From NCBI GenBank assembly GCA_947644545.1, contig CANRZW010000014.1, positions 21,664 through 85,663 on the forward strand: a stretch of DNA of 64,000 nt. The letters are read 5' to 3'. The stretch comes from an uncultured Lachnospiraceae bacterium. GTDB taxonomy: Bacteria; Bacillota; Clostridia; Lachnospirales; Lachnospiraceae. The notes beneath the pieces were generated by a model. That model made no database searches, was not told where the DNA came from, and worked only from the letters and a program-made list of their open reading frames with translations. How positions within the stretch are numbered: position 1 is the stretch's first letter; each line of letters opens with the position of its first letter. Below are positions 17,316 to 26,838 of the stretch, in pieces. Made by a program: the position numbers and the translations under genes.

Positions 17316-18446
17316 TTATTCTTCCGGATAAAAGTCTCCCATGATCAGCCTGATGGCATAGTCGGCATATTGTTTCCGTCCTTCCGCCGACAGGTGAATT
17401 CCGTCTTCAAGGTATTTCTCTGCAGTATAGGCATCGATGCCGCTTTCTTCCATCGCATTGTAGAACATCACATTATTGTCCTTATTCTGCTCATACACAT
17501 ATCCGGTACATCTGGAAAATTCCACCATTGTGCCGTATCCGTAATTCAGGCTGTAGGAATCTCCCACAAAAGTCTTACCATTGTAGACCTGGCAATAATG
17601 CGGCGCGATCAACAATATCTTCGCGTCAGGGAATCTCTCCCGCAGCAGGGTTACCGCTGTCATCAAAGCGCCCGAATAAGTATGGATATCATCAATTCCC
17701 AGGGTCTCCCCGTTCTCCAGATATCTGCTCTGTGGAATCTGTTTCGTGAGGAAATCATTGATCCCATATTCGATCACAAAATAATCTGTCTTGCTGAAAT
17801 CACACTGTTTTAAAATCTCACCTGCCGTAAATCCGTCAAAGATACTGGGATTGATATTACCAAGAATCGCATTCACCACACCCAGCAGGCTCCTGGAATC
17901 CCATGTGGCGAAATTGTACTGCTCATTTGGCAGAAGCGCTGCTGTCGTTCCACCCATTGACATATTGTATACCTTGGCATTGCAGGCATCCGAAATCAAA
18001 GACGCTACTCCATGATCTTCGCGCTCATTGTCCAGAATACTGTCTCCCATAAAGACGATCTGCATGTCGTACTCCTTATCGTCCACACTGTTCTGTGAAA
18101 CACTCTGCGCTTCCTCCCCATTCGCTGCCGTCGGATCCGCAACGCTCTGCTGCTGTGAACTGGTCAGCGTCTTATCGGGCTCGCTGACGCTGCTTTGCTC
18201 TTCTCCTGCCGCAGCCGGAACCTCCGTGCCTATTGTCGGACCGCCTTTTAACTGATCCCACTCTGCTTTCATTTCCTGCATTGCCTGATGATTCTCCTGC
18301 TCTAAGGCAAGCCGCTCTTTCTGCATCCTGATCTGCACCTGTCCGTATATGATCTCGATAACTGCCAGAATACAGAAACCAATCATCACGATAAACAGCA
18401 GCAGATTCCCGTTATATCTCCTTCTTGCATTCTCTTTATGATTCAT
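17316..18446 (-). CDS. Membrane-anchored SGNH/GDSL hydrolase-like protein
   Basis: A 376-residue protein with one N-terminal membrane helix (about residues 14-35), a predicted coil to about 70 and a low-complexity Ser/Gln/Glu linker that includes SVSQNSV (about residues 115-121). The C-terminal SGNH domain has block I FMGDSILD, a Gly in MSMGGTTAA, GINDF (block III-like) and DGIHLS (catalytic Asp and His). It acts outside the membrane. With two MBOAT genes nearby it may de-O-acetylate or transfer acyl groups on a wall glycan, but the substrate is unknown. Transcribed alone, leftward, converging on trkH. Confidence 0.85.
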   Translation of the reverse strand: MNHKENARRRYNGNLLLFIVMIGFCILAVIEIIYGQVQIRMQKERLALEQENHQAMQEMKAEWDQLKGGPTIGTEVPAAAGEEQSSVSEPDKTLTSSQQQSVADPTAANGEEAQSVSQNSVDDKEYDMQIVFMGDSILDNEREDHGVASLISDACNAKVYNMSMGGTTAALLPNEQYNFATWDSRSLLGVVNAILGNINPSIFDGFTAGEILKQCDFSKTDYFVIEYGINDFLTKQIPQSRYLENGETLGIDDIHTYSGALMTAVTLLRERFPDAKILLIAPHYCQVYNGKTFVGDSYSLNYGYGTMVEFSRCTGYVYEQNKDNNVMFYNAMEESGIDAYTAEKYLEDGIHLSAEGRKQYADYAIRLIMGDFYPEE

Positions 18447-18614
18447 CTTTATCTTGATACCTCCCTTTCACTCTGAAATTCCTATCTTAGATCATTGCTC
18501 CAGAGTACTCGTGTTATGTAAATACCATATCACTTTTTATCCTTTTTGGATAGTTATTGTGCTATTTATTAACAAATCCTTCCGGAAATCTTAAGAATTA
18601 CATTTTATTTCTAT

Positions 18615-18644
18615 TTGTATCCATACCCTATTATAGTATATAAT
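18615..18644 (+). promoter_or_regulatory. Candidate promoter of the 18698 membrane protein gene
   Basis: TTGTAT (18615-18620), an 18-base spacer and a perfect TATAAT (18639-18644) stand about 53 bases before the start codon, in an AT-rich divergent spacer. Confidence 0.45.
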
Positions 18645-18697
18645 AAAAGCTTAGAAATATACATTTCATTTACCGATACAAAAGAAAGGAGCCTCCC

Positions 18698-20542
18698 ATG
18701 TCGTTTGTTAATCATGGTTCACAGCCATCCGAATCATCATCCTTTTCGATCGACAGCCAATGGCACAAGAATATTACGCCCTCATCCTCACCCTGGATGT
18801 GGCGGCTTTTTTTTCTCATTTTTTTAATATTGTTTTATTGTGTAGAGCTGCTATGGATCAAACCGGTGGATGGCATTAACGATGATTGGGGTATGTACAG
18901 TACCCTGTCCGGCGCTTATCTCGGATATCCGGATGCCCATGTACTGTTTTTTCTCTACCCGCTGTCATGGCTTCTCTCCAGATTATATACAGTATGCAGT
19001 TTTATCCCCTGGTTTGGATTGTTCCTGCACGGTGTGCAGATCGTGTCTCTCTATATGATCTATGACCGCAGTATGCTTCTGTGGCAGCGGCATAACAACA
19101 CGGATGCCTGTTGGAAGCCTGCCCTGACAGCCGCCTGCATCCTCTTTCTGATTGTAGACCTGAATGTACTCTCCGAGGCGCAGTACACCACCACGGCCGG
19201 TCTTTGCGCCGCCGCCGCTTTATTCTGCTTTACAACTACACGGAGCAATAACCGGATCGCTTCCTATCTATGGGAAAATAAGCCCGTTTTCCTCCTGGCC
19301 TGGATCGCATACAGTATGCGGCAGAACATTCTCTATCTGATGCTGCCTATGGCGGGCATGCTCTGGATTGCCAAGTGGATTCACTCTTATAAATGCGGCT
19401 ATACGCAGATTGCCTGCAAGCTTCTTGGCTTCGCCTGCACCCTTTTGGCAGGCATGGGGATCCTGTATGGCGCCAATGCTGCTGCCTATTCGGAGGAAAC
19501 CTGGTCGGATTTCCGACAGATCAATCATTACAGAGAGCGGGTCGGCGATTTCTATACCTGGCCGGAATACGAAGAATGTGCAGAAGCGCTGACGCAGCTC
19601 GGCATCACGGAGGAAGAGTACCTGTACCGCCGTAACGGAGCGCCTCATATCGGCTATGATATGTCTGTAGAAGACTGGAAACAGATGCATGATATTGCCA
19701 GAGAATGTTATCTTGACCGCACGAACCTCACCGACCGTCTGAAGAACATCGTCGTCGGGGGCCTGTCAGTCTTTCTTTATGAGGACGGAATGCAGCCTGC
19801 CAATCTGCTGGCCGCCTTTCTGCTCGTGATAACATTAGCTTTGATCCTGATACAGCGTAACTTCAGCGCCCTGAAAGTCTACCTGCTCTATATGGTCGGC
19901 CGTATGGTCAGCTGGGGCTACGTTCTGTACGAAGGCCGCTTTCCGAAGCGCATCATACAACCACTGATCACGGCAGACTATGCTATATTGTTCGGCATTC
20001 TGCTGGCCTTTAATCTGCTCCGGCTGCAGAAACCAAGACGCTATACGCTTATCCTGCCTGTCATTGCCGCACTCAGCGTTATGTCACTGATCATAACGAA
20101 GAACAATGTGGATGCCAACTACCGCTCCCATCAGGAAACATGGGACCAGTTGAAGGCCTACTGTCATGCCCATCCTGACAATCTCTATCTGTGGACCTAC
20201 GCCTCCGGCACTCTGGAGCATTACTGTGAGTCGCCTTTTGACCTGACGCTGGATACCTATAACAATTTCCTGTATACGAACTGGGGGGTTATCTTAAATC
20301 CCAATACCCTGACGAAGCTGAAACAGCACGGCATCGAAGACTTCGGTCAGAGTCTCGTAAGCAATGACCACGTATATTTCATCCTGCAGGACGCCCCCTA
20401 TAATGAGGAACACCCTGTCATCCTGTACTACCGTCATACCTATGACGCGGCCTGTACCGTAGCGGATACCTTTACTGCCGGTGACACCGATTATGTAGTC
20501 TATCAGCTTAAGACATCCTCCGCGTCAAAGCCCGCGCAGTAG
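18698..20542 (+). CDS. Large polytopic membrane protein, GT-C-like
   Basis: This 614-residue protein has many hydrophobic helices from about residue 40 to 475, then a soluble C-terminal domain of about 140 residues. The first outer loop reads WIKPVDGINDDWGMYS, with paired acidic residues (DD) where GT-C transferases carry their catalytic Asp. I recognise the class (polyprenyl-phosphate-sugar dependent or related membrane enzymes) but not a specific family. AAAGGAG lies six bases before the ATG. It stands alone on the plus strand and converges with the DUF6020-like gene. Role in surface glycan assembly is inferred from neighbours. Confidence 0.7.
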   Translation: MSFVNHGSQPSESSSFSIDSQWHKNITPSSSPWMWRLFFLIFLILFYCVELLWIKPVDGINDDWGMYSTLSGAYLGYPDAHVLFFLYPLSWLLSRLYTVCSFIPWFGLFLHGVQIVSLYMIYDRSMLLWQRHNNTDACWKPALTAACILFLIVDLNVLSEAQYTTTAGLCAAAALFCFTTTRSNNRIASYLWENKPVFLLAWIAYSMRQNILYLMLPMAGMLWIAKWIHSYKCGYTQIACKLLGFACTLLAGMGILYGANAAAYSEETWSDFRQINHYRERVGDFYTWPEYEECAEALTQLGITEEEYLYRRNGAPHIGYDMSVEDWKQMHDIARECYLDRTNLTDRLKNIVVGGLSVFLYEDGMQPANLLAAFLLVITLALILIQRNFSALKVYLLYMVGRMVSWGYVLYEGRFPKRIIQPLITADYAILFGILLAFNLLRLQKPRRYTLILPVIAALSVMSLIITKNNVDANYRSHQETWDQLKAYCHAHPDNLYLWTYASGTLEHYCESPFDLTLDTYNNFLYTNWGVILNPNTLTKLKQHGIEDFGQSLVSNDHVYFILQDAPYNEEHPVILYYRHTYDAACTVADTFTAGDTDYVVYQLKTSSASKPAQ

Positions 20543-20573
20543 CCGTCAAATACGCGCTGGCACGGCAGCCGGC

Positions 20574-22460
20574 TCACTGCCTGCGGGCGTAAAGAGCCGT
20601 CAGAGACAATAACAGCAGCGCGGTGACCGCCAGCATGAGCGGATACAGGTAACGAACCAGAACGCAGGGCCCTAACAGGACCGTTCCCGCCAATGCCGCA
20701 AGATAGACCGCCGGTATCAGCGCTTCCCATTTCTTCAACCCGATACAGCAAATGACATAATAGAACAACAGCCAACAGTAGAAGGCCGGCTGCATGACAA
20801 GCGCCAGCGGCGGCAAATACCTCCAAAGCGCGTCTCCGCCCGCAAAATACCGATACACCGCCTGCAGAAACTGCAGTCTCTGATGTCGCACGTACCCCGG
20901 CACAAGCGTCTGTATGTATTCCTGCTGGTCACTGGGATAGGTGATCTGAAGATACCCCTTTGCGTAGGAATAGACATCATTGAGATAAGAACTGTCCTCT
21001 AAGTACCACATCCCCTTATTCTTTAACAGAAATGCCTTAACATACTCGCCCGGATAGCGAAGTCCCAGGCTGATCCATTCTTCTCTCAGCGCGCTCAGCT
21101 CCTCACTGCTCCCCGAGATATCCCGTTTACTGCGGTCCGCAATCGCCGGCACATATTCCGGCAGTGCATCCTCTCCCCACACAACGGAGAGCAGTTCCCT
21201 GTCCTTCCCGGTCAGCTCTTCCTCGTGGTAAGCCACAACTCTGGCGATCTGCTGCGCAGGTACACTCAACATCTCCCGCGCATAGGTATTGCTGGTGGCA
21301 TGTACTGCAGTCGCCATTCCTGTATTCAGAAGCAGATACAGAAGAAGCGCCGCCGCATGCAGCAGTCCGACCTTCTTACAAAACGTCTTATACGCCTTAT
21401 CTGCCCGGCGTGATCTTCCATAGGAAAAAGCGCTCACCACAATCAAATACAGGATCCACGCATAAATACTGTTGTTGCGGAACAGCAGCAGCAATACCGT
21501 CACACCCAGATACGCCGCCAGCCATGCCCTCTGCGGTATCTGCTGTCTGGCCGCTGTGACCAGTTCCCATACAAATACGGTAAACACCATGACGAGCGCG
21601 CCATAAATGGTATCTTTCGTGATGGAGACTGCCAGCATACCATGAGTAGGATAAAAGGCTGCACAGAGCACAAAGAAATAACACACATATCTGGAAACGC
21701 CCTTCCTGCGGAGGAACGTATATACATAGGCAAAACATCCTGCAACGATCATCATCTGCAGAACCGTATAGATTGCCAGTCCCGCCCGATCTGCATTATG
21801 CACAAACGGAAGGACCTCCCCCATTTTCAGGGAAAAGGAAAGCATTAACGTATGGATCAGCGGGTGATGCGTGGTATAACCGCTGATTCTGATCTGATCC
21901 AGCTGCGGTATGACATCATACGCCATAATTGCCGGATAATACGTGGCAAAAGGAATCATAAAGCCCGCCATAATCACCGCAAAGGCCATGCAAAATCCTT
22001 TGCCGCTCGAAAAGCCGGCTGCCCTGTCCGATATGTCCGCCGCTCTCCTGCTGCCTGCAGCTTCTCTTTCACTACGCTCACAGACCCATGCAAACAGCAT
22101 ATTCTGGGCGCTATAGGTAAGCGGCGAAAGACACAGAATCCAAAGCGTCAGTTCCCATACATGCACGGTTTCTTCCACTTCCGGTATACTGTAATACATA
22201 CCAAGCACCTGAGCTCCCGTAAAGACCACTGCCAGCAGACCTCTTACCCAAACAGGAAAAAAGGCCTTCTGATAAAACAAGGCCTTCCTGAACACACACC
22301 ACATCCCAACTGCCACTGCCAGATAAAATATCCCAAACGTATACAACGTGCCTGCACGATAGCAGACCCAAAGGATCCGTCCCACCGTCAGCATCGCGGC
22401 AAGCAAGGCCGCGGTCACAATCATATTCTGTACGCTGCTTTCTTCTTTCTTCATCATCAT
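20574..22460 (-). CDS. DUF6020-like polytopic membrane protein
   Basis: A 628-residue protein with many membrane helices. The segment MAYDVIPQLDQIRISGYTTHHPLIHTLML (about residues 188-216) resembles the DVIPQ...HHP signature of the DUF6020 family, found in surface glycan loci of Firmicutes and related to GT-C enzymes. The first ATG overlaps the stop of the upstream GT2 gene (ATGA). Three ATGs stand in a row, and the third (22454) has the best spacing from GAGGA. Coupling to a GtrB-like GT2 suggests it uses the lipid-linked sugar that enzyme makes. Function unproven. Confidence 0.75.
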   Translation of the reverse strand: MMMKKEESSVQNMIVTAALLAAMLTVGRILWVCYRAGTLYTFGIFYLAVAVGMWCVFRKALFYQKAFFPVWVRGLLAVVFTGAQVLGMYYSIPEVEETVHVWELTLWILCLSPLTYSAQNMLFAWVCERSEREAAGSRRAADISDRAAGFSSGKGFCMAFAVIMAGFMIPFATYYPAIMAYDVIPQLDQIRISGYTTHHPLIHTLMLSFSLKMGEVLPFVHNADRAGLAIYTVLQMMIVAGCFAYVYTFLRRKGVSRYVCYFFVLCAAFYPTHGMLAVSITKDTIYGALVMVFTVFVWELVTAARQQIPQRAWLAAYLGVTVLLLLFRNNSIYAWILYLIVVSAFSYGRSRRADKAYKTFCKKVGLLHAAALLLYLLLNTGMATAVHATSNTYAREMLSVPAQQIARVVAYHEEELTGKDRELLSVVWGEDALPEYVPAIADRSKRDISGSSEELSALREEWISLGLRYPGEYVKAFLLKNKGMWYLEDSSYLNDVYSYAKGYLQITYPSDQQEYIQTLVPGYVRHQRLQFLQAVYRYFAGGDALWRYLPPLALVMQPAFYCWLLFYYVICCIGLKKWEALIPAVYLAALAGTVLLGPCVLVRYLYPLMLAVTALLLLSLTALYARRQ

Positions 22461-23392
22461 TCCTCATGTCTTACCCTGCGTGTCACAAGGGTCAGCCTGT
22501 ACTCAAAATCTCTGCGGTTCTTCAACGCCATATTCGACAGCATCAGACCGGCAAACAAAGACTGCAGCGCCGCCAGACCAATAAAGCCGCACACGAACAG
22601 CGTCGGAAATCTCAACACCAGTCCGGTCTCAACATAGGCAATCAGAATCGGAATAAACATAATCACCGCGATCAGCGACAGGAAAACGGCGCACATACCA
22701 AAAAATCCCAACGGTTTGTAATCCCTGTACAGCTTCAATATCGTTCTGATGACCTTGAAGCCGTCAGAGAACGTGTTGAGCTTGGATTCGCTTCCTTCCG
22801 GCCTGTCCCGGTAATCCACGATTACATTCTCAATCTGCATATTATTATAGACTGCATGGATCGTCATCTCCGTCTCTATTTCAAAACCGGTCGACAACAC
22901 CGGAAAAGTCTTCACAAAGCCATAGCTGAAAGCCCTGTATCCGGTCATGATATCCTTGATCTCACAATTGAACAGCCGGTTAATGCTGCTGCGCACGATC
23001 GTATTGCCAAAATTATGGAACGGCCGCTTATTCTCCGTAAAATACGTGGAAGAAAGCCTGTCTCCCACCACCATATCCGCATTGCGGTGCAGTACTTTAT
23101 CCACCATCTCCTCCGCATATTCCATCGGATAAGTATCGTCACCGTCCACCATGATATAGCACTCCGCTTCGATCTCCCGGAACATACGCCGGATCACGTT
23201 CCCCTTCCCCTGCATATATTCATAGCGGATCACGGCGCCGGCCTCTCTGGCCAGTTCCACGGTCCTGTCTTTGGAATTATTGTCATATACATAAACCACT
23301 GCCTCCGGGAGAGCTGCCTTCGCATCCCGGACTACCTTGGCGATCGTTTTCTCCTCGTTATAGCATGGAATCAGAACTGCTATTTTATCCAT
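22457..23392 (-). CDS. Polyprenyl-phosphate sugar synthase-like GT2 (DPM1/GtrB type)
   Basis: A 311-residue GT2. The catalytic domain starts MDKIAVLIPCYNEEKTI, with DNNSKDRTVELA and the metal-binding YIMVDGDDTYP (about residues 90-100). Two C-terminal membrane helices (about 220-300) are typical of enzymes that load a sugar onto undecaprenyl phosphate. I chose the ATG at 23392; a TTG at 23407 is an alternative. The stop overlaps the next gene's start (ATGA). Probably supplies a lipid-linked sugar to the DUF6020-like partner. Sugar unknown. Confidence 0.88.
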   Translation of the reverse strand: MDKIAVLIPCYNEEKTIAKVVRDAKAALPEAVVYVYDNNSKDRTVELAREAGAVIRYEYMQGKGNVIRRMFREIEAECYIMVDGDDTYPMEYAEEMVDKVLHRNADMVVGDRLSSTYFTENKRPFHNFGNTIVRSSINRLFNCEIKDIMTGYRAFSYGFVKTFPVLSTGFEIETEMTIHAVYNNMQIENVIVDYRDRPEGSESKLNTFSDGFKVIRTILKLYRDYKPLGFFGMCAVFLSLIAVIMFIPILIAYVETGLVLRFPTLFVCGFIGLAALQSLFAGLMLSNMALKNRRDFEYRLTLVTRRVRHEE

Positions 23393-23523
23393 CTTCTTAG
23401 TTCTCAACCTTTCCTGTCTTCTTCACCATCATGTGATCATATTTTGTTATTATTTTCTATTTTATCATACAATGATATACTTGACTATTAAAAATACTGA
23501 ATTCGCTTATCCACCGATATCTT

Positions 23524-25059
23524 CTAAAATCCCTGATAGATAAATTCCGTGGCGCTGTACCCAGGCCCGTAACAGCCAAACAGAATCACGCCAAAAAGCA
23601 ACGCGTACCACAAAATCCACCGGATCGGCAGCACCCTGACGCTGATCCGGTCCCGCACGGATCCCTTCTGCTGCAGCCACGATACCATCCCCAAAAGCAC
23701 AAGCGCCAGAAATGCGATCAACATCTCCAGAGGGTCCAAGCCCAGATCAAATAAGGATCCGTTCCACCAGACTGCCGGATTCCATACAGACACCGCGCTG
23801 CCAAGCATCGCAAACGCATCCTTCACCGAATCTGCCCGGAAAAACAGATCGCCGATGCACACAAGCAGGAATGTCCTCAAGATCCGCAGCAGATTGATGC
23901 CTCTTCCGTCCGGATTGATCCGCCATCTTTTCAGAAGATTACCGAACGACGGCGCTAACAGTTCTTCCATCACGATATAGAACCAGTGCAGCAGCCCGGA
24001 GCCGATCACGAATTTCCAGTCGCCGCCATGCCAGATCCCCACCGTCAGCCAGAGTATAAACATCGCCACAAACGTCGCATACTGCTTCCCCTTCTTCTTG
24101 CCGAACCGCTCTCTCCACTTCTTGTTCAATTTCGTGAAAAAGTTCGTCCGCAGTAACGGATAGAACACATACTCCTTCATCCAGACACCCAGCGTGATAT
24201 GCCACCTGCGCCAGTACTCCGCAATACTTTTGGCAAAAAACGGGGTTTGGAAGTTCTCCGGAAGCAGAATCCCCAGACTCTCCGATAATCCCAGCACGAT
24301 ATCCATACAGCCGGAGAAATCCGTATAGAGCTGAAACGCATAACACACCGTAGCAAACCAGATGTAAGCTCCGGGATAGCTCTCATACCCGCCATATACG
24401 GTATTCACCAACATGCCCAGCCGCTCCGCGATCACCAGCTTCTTAAAGAATCCCCACAACATCCGCTGCAGTCCACGGGTCACCTGGCGGTAATCAAAGC
24501 GGTGGGCTGCAAAGAACTGTTCTCCATGTTCTCTGTACTTAAGGATCGGCCCGGACAGGATCACCGGAAAGTACATGCCATAGAGCATCATCTTCAGATA
24601 ATTTCCCTGCGGTTGTGCTATCCCGTAATACACATCGATCACATAGCCAAGCAGTGAGAAGGTATAGAACGATACCCCAAGCGGCACCAGAAAATCCACA
24701 CTGCGGATCAACGCTTCCGAACTGCCAAGCAGACCGGCAATGCCGTTGATCGTATAAATACCGAAATTCACGTATTTAAGAACCACCAGGATTCCGATAT
24801 TCACCAGGATTGTCATAAGGAGAATCACTCTGCGCTTCTTAGCTTCTTGTGCAGGACAAGCCGAAAGCAGTCTGATTCCCATGTAACATGCCGTCACCGA
24901 CGCTGCCGGGTACAGGATCAGCAGACCATTGCCGCTCAGAAGGTAATAGGCCACGCTGCACACGAGCAGCAGCACCCACTGCAGCCTCCCCGGAATGATA
25001 TAATACAATATTAACATTGCCGCAAAAAAACACAAAAAATAAAATGATGTGATACCCAT
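23524..25059 (-). CDS. MBOAT-family membrane O-acyltransferase (AlgI/DltB-like)
   Basis: A 511-residue polytopic protein. Family features are YFPVILSGPILKYREHGEQF (about residues 166-185), the FQTPFFAKSIAEYWRRWHITLGVWMKEYVFYPL segment and the catalytic His in GIWHGGDWKFVIGSGLLHW. Members move acyl groups across the membrane to a glycan or teichoic acid. I chose ATG 25059, with TTGGAG six bases upstream, over an earlier TTG. It leads a leftward unit with GT2 and the DUF6020-like gene and is divergent from a second MBOAT gene. Acyl acceptor unknown. Confidence 0.93.
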   Translation of the reverse strand: MGITSFYFLCFFAAMLILYYIIPGRLQWVLLLVCSVAYYLLSGNGLLILYPAASVTACYMGIRLLSACPAQEAKKRRVILLMTILVNIGILVVLKYVNFGIYTINGIAGLLGSSEALIRSVDFLVPLGVSFYTFSLLGYVIDVYYGIAQPQGNYLKMMLYGMYFPVILSGPILKYREHGEQFFAAHRFDYRQVTRGLQRMLWGFFKKLVIAERLGMLVNTVYGGYESYPGAYIWFATVCYAFQLYTDFSGCMDIVLGLSESLGILLPENFQTPFFAKSIAEYWRRWHITLGVWMKEYVFYPLLRTNFFTKLNKKWRERFGKKKGKQYATFVAMFILWLTVGIWHGGDWKFVIGSGLLHWFYIVMEELLAPSFGNLLKRWRINPDGRGINLLRILRTFLLVCIGDLFFRADSVKDAFAMLGSAVSVWNPAVWWNGSLFDLGLDPLEMLIAFLALVLLGMVSWLQQKGSVRDRISVRVLPIRWILWYALLFGVILFGCYGPGYSATEFIYQGF

Positions 25060-25271
25060 CCAGATCTCCAACCGATTCCTTCCAGATTCTTTCTATCGTT
25101 AACAGTATGCCCGTCTGCAGCATGTCTGTCTTTTACTTTGCAACATTATAATAGTAACATATAGCATGGGTTTTTTCTACTTTTTCCTCTACTATAAAGT
25201 GTTTTCACCTTCCGGGACGATGTGCAATCATAGCTTGTAGACTGTTATCCTGCCTGCTACGAAATCCCTGA

Positions 25272-25300
25272 TTGCATAATTCCGGAAATTGCAGTAGAAT
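25272..25300 (+). promoter_or_regulatory. Promoter of the MBOAT-SGNH pair
   Basis: TTGCAT (25272-25277), a 17-base spacer and TAGAAT (25295-25300) stand about 50 bases before the start codon, followed by AAGGAG. Confidence 0.55.
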
Positions 25301-25350
25301 AAAGCCGATAAAAGAAGTGTATGCTCTATATCATAATAAGGAGATTGATC

Positions 25351-26796
25351 ATGCTGTTTAACTCTGTAACATTTGCCATATTTTTACCTATCACGTTCAT
25401 TTTATACTATTGTGTCCCCCATAAATATCGATGGGGATTCCTGCTGGCCGCCAGCTATGCTTTCTATATGAATCTGCATGTAGGTTATGGTTTACTGCTG
25501 TTATTCACCACCGTACTGACCTATGCGCTTGCCCGTCTGTTGGAGGCATCGCCTGAGAAATCCCGTAAGAAGCTCTGCCTGTGGGGCGGCGTTCTTCCCC
25601 TGGTATTGATCCTGCTTCTGTATAAGACAGCCAATCCGCTGATCGCTCAATTGAATGAGATGATCGCGGCAGGCAGGCTGTCTCTGCAGCCGATCACGTT
25701 GTCCATTCTTCTGCCGGCCGGTGTATCCTTCTATTTCTTTCAATCTATGGGATACCTTATTGATGTTTACCGCGGAAAGGTCAAGGCGGAACGGCACTTT
25801 GGCTACTATGCCCTGTTTGTCTCTTTCTTCCCCCAGCTTCTGGCCGGACCGATTGGCAGAGCAGACAGTCTTCTGCCGCAATATAAGAAAGACCGTCCTT
25901 TTGTCTATGAGAATGTTACCTATGGCCTGAAGCTGATGGTCTGGGGATATTTTAAGAAACTGGTGATCGCCGACGTCTTTGCCGTCACCGTAAACAGCAT
26001 TTATGACAACGCTCAGGCCTATGTCGGATTTGCCTTTATCATTGCGACTCTGATGTTCGCTGTCGAGATCTACTGTGATTTCTCCGGTTATTCCGATATT
26101 GCCATCGGATGTGCCCGGCTGTTTGGCATAGAACTGATGACAAACTTCAAGAGTCCCTATTTTTCCTTTTCCATCCGGGAATTCTGGAGCCGCTGGCACA
26201 TTTCCCTGTCTACCTGGTTCCGGGACTATGTCTACATTCCCTTAGGCGGCAACAGAGTTTCATTATGGCGTCATTGCCTGAATCTGCTCCTTACCTTTCT
26301 GGTCAGCGGTTTCTGGCACGGAAGCAGACTGACCTTTATCCTCTGGGGTGGTATTCACGGCCTGCTGCAGATTATCGAAACACTGCTCTTTCCCAAAAAG
26401 AGAAACGGGGTTGTGGTAAAGCGCCGCAAACATTGGTGGCAGCTTCCCATCACCTTTATCCTGCTGTGTTTTACGTGGATCTTCTTCCGCGCCAACACCA
26501 TACAGGATGCCATGTGGATCATTTCCAGGCTCTTCTGGGATATTGAACGGCCGCTCAATTACCTGCAGACCGGTTTCACCTGTCTTGGCATCTCACCGAT
26601 CATTGCCATGGGAATGGGATTATCCGTTCTGCTGCTTGCCATTTATGACCTGATCAGCCTGAAATATGATGTGATAGCCTTATTTTCCAAACAGAAATTT
26701 TTTATCCGCTGGCCCGTATATGTGTTATTCCTGATTATAATCGCCTTGTTTGCCCCCAAAGGCGTGGCGACCGAATTTATTTATTTTCAGTTCTAA
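25351..26796 (+). CDS. MBOAT-family membrane O-acyltransferase (second copy)
   Basis: A 481-residue polytopic acyltransferase with FFPQLLAGPIGRADSLLPQY, the NFKSPYFSFSIREFWSRWHISLSTWFRDYVYIPLGG block and the catalytic His region FWHGSRLTFILWGGIHGL. I chose ATG 25351 because AAGGAG stands seven bases before it. An SGNH-like gene follows 42 bases later. The AlgI plus AlgX/AlgJ or DltB plus DltD pairing of MBOAT and SGNH proteins is a known two-step acylation arrangement. It probably O-acetylates a surface glycan made by the locus. The target is inferred. Confidence 0.93.
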   Translation: MLFNSVTFAIFLPITFILYYCVPHKYRWGFLLAASYAFYMNLHVGYGLLLLFTTVLTYALARLLEASPEKSRKKLCLWGGVLPLVLILLLYKTANPLIAQLNEMIAAGRLSLQPITLSILLPAGVSFYFFQSMGYLIDVYRGKVKAERHFGYYALFVSFFPQLLAGPIGRADSLLPQYKKDRPFVYENVTYGLKLMVWGYFKKLVIADVFAVTVNSIYDNAQAYVGFAFIIATLMFAVEIYCDFSGYSDIAIGCARLFGIELMTNFKSPYFSFSIREFWSRWHISLSTWFRDYVYIPLGGNRVSLWRHCLNLLLTFLVSGFWHGSRLTFILWGGIHGLLQIIETLLFPKKRNGVVVKRRKHWWQLPITFILLCFTWIFFRANTIQDAMWIISRLFWDIERPLNYLQTGFTCLGISPIIAMGMGLSVLLLAIYDLISLKYDVIALFSKQKFFIRWPVYVLFLIIIALFAPKGVATEFIYFQF

Positions 26797-26838
26797 CAGC
26801 GGATACCAGTAGAAATGGAGTAGAAATTGGAGAAGAAT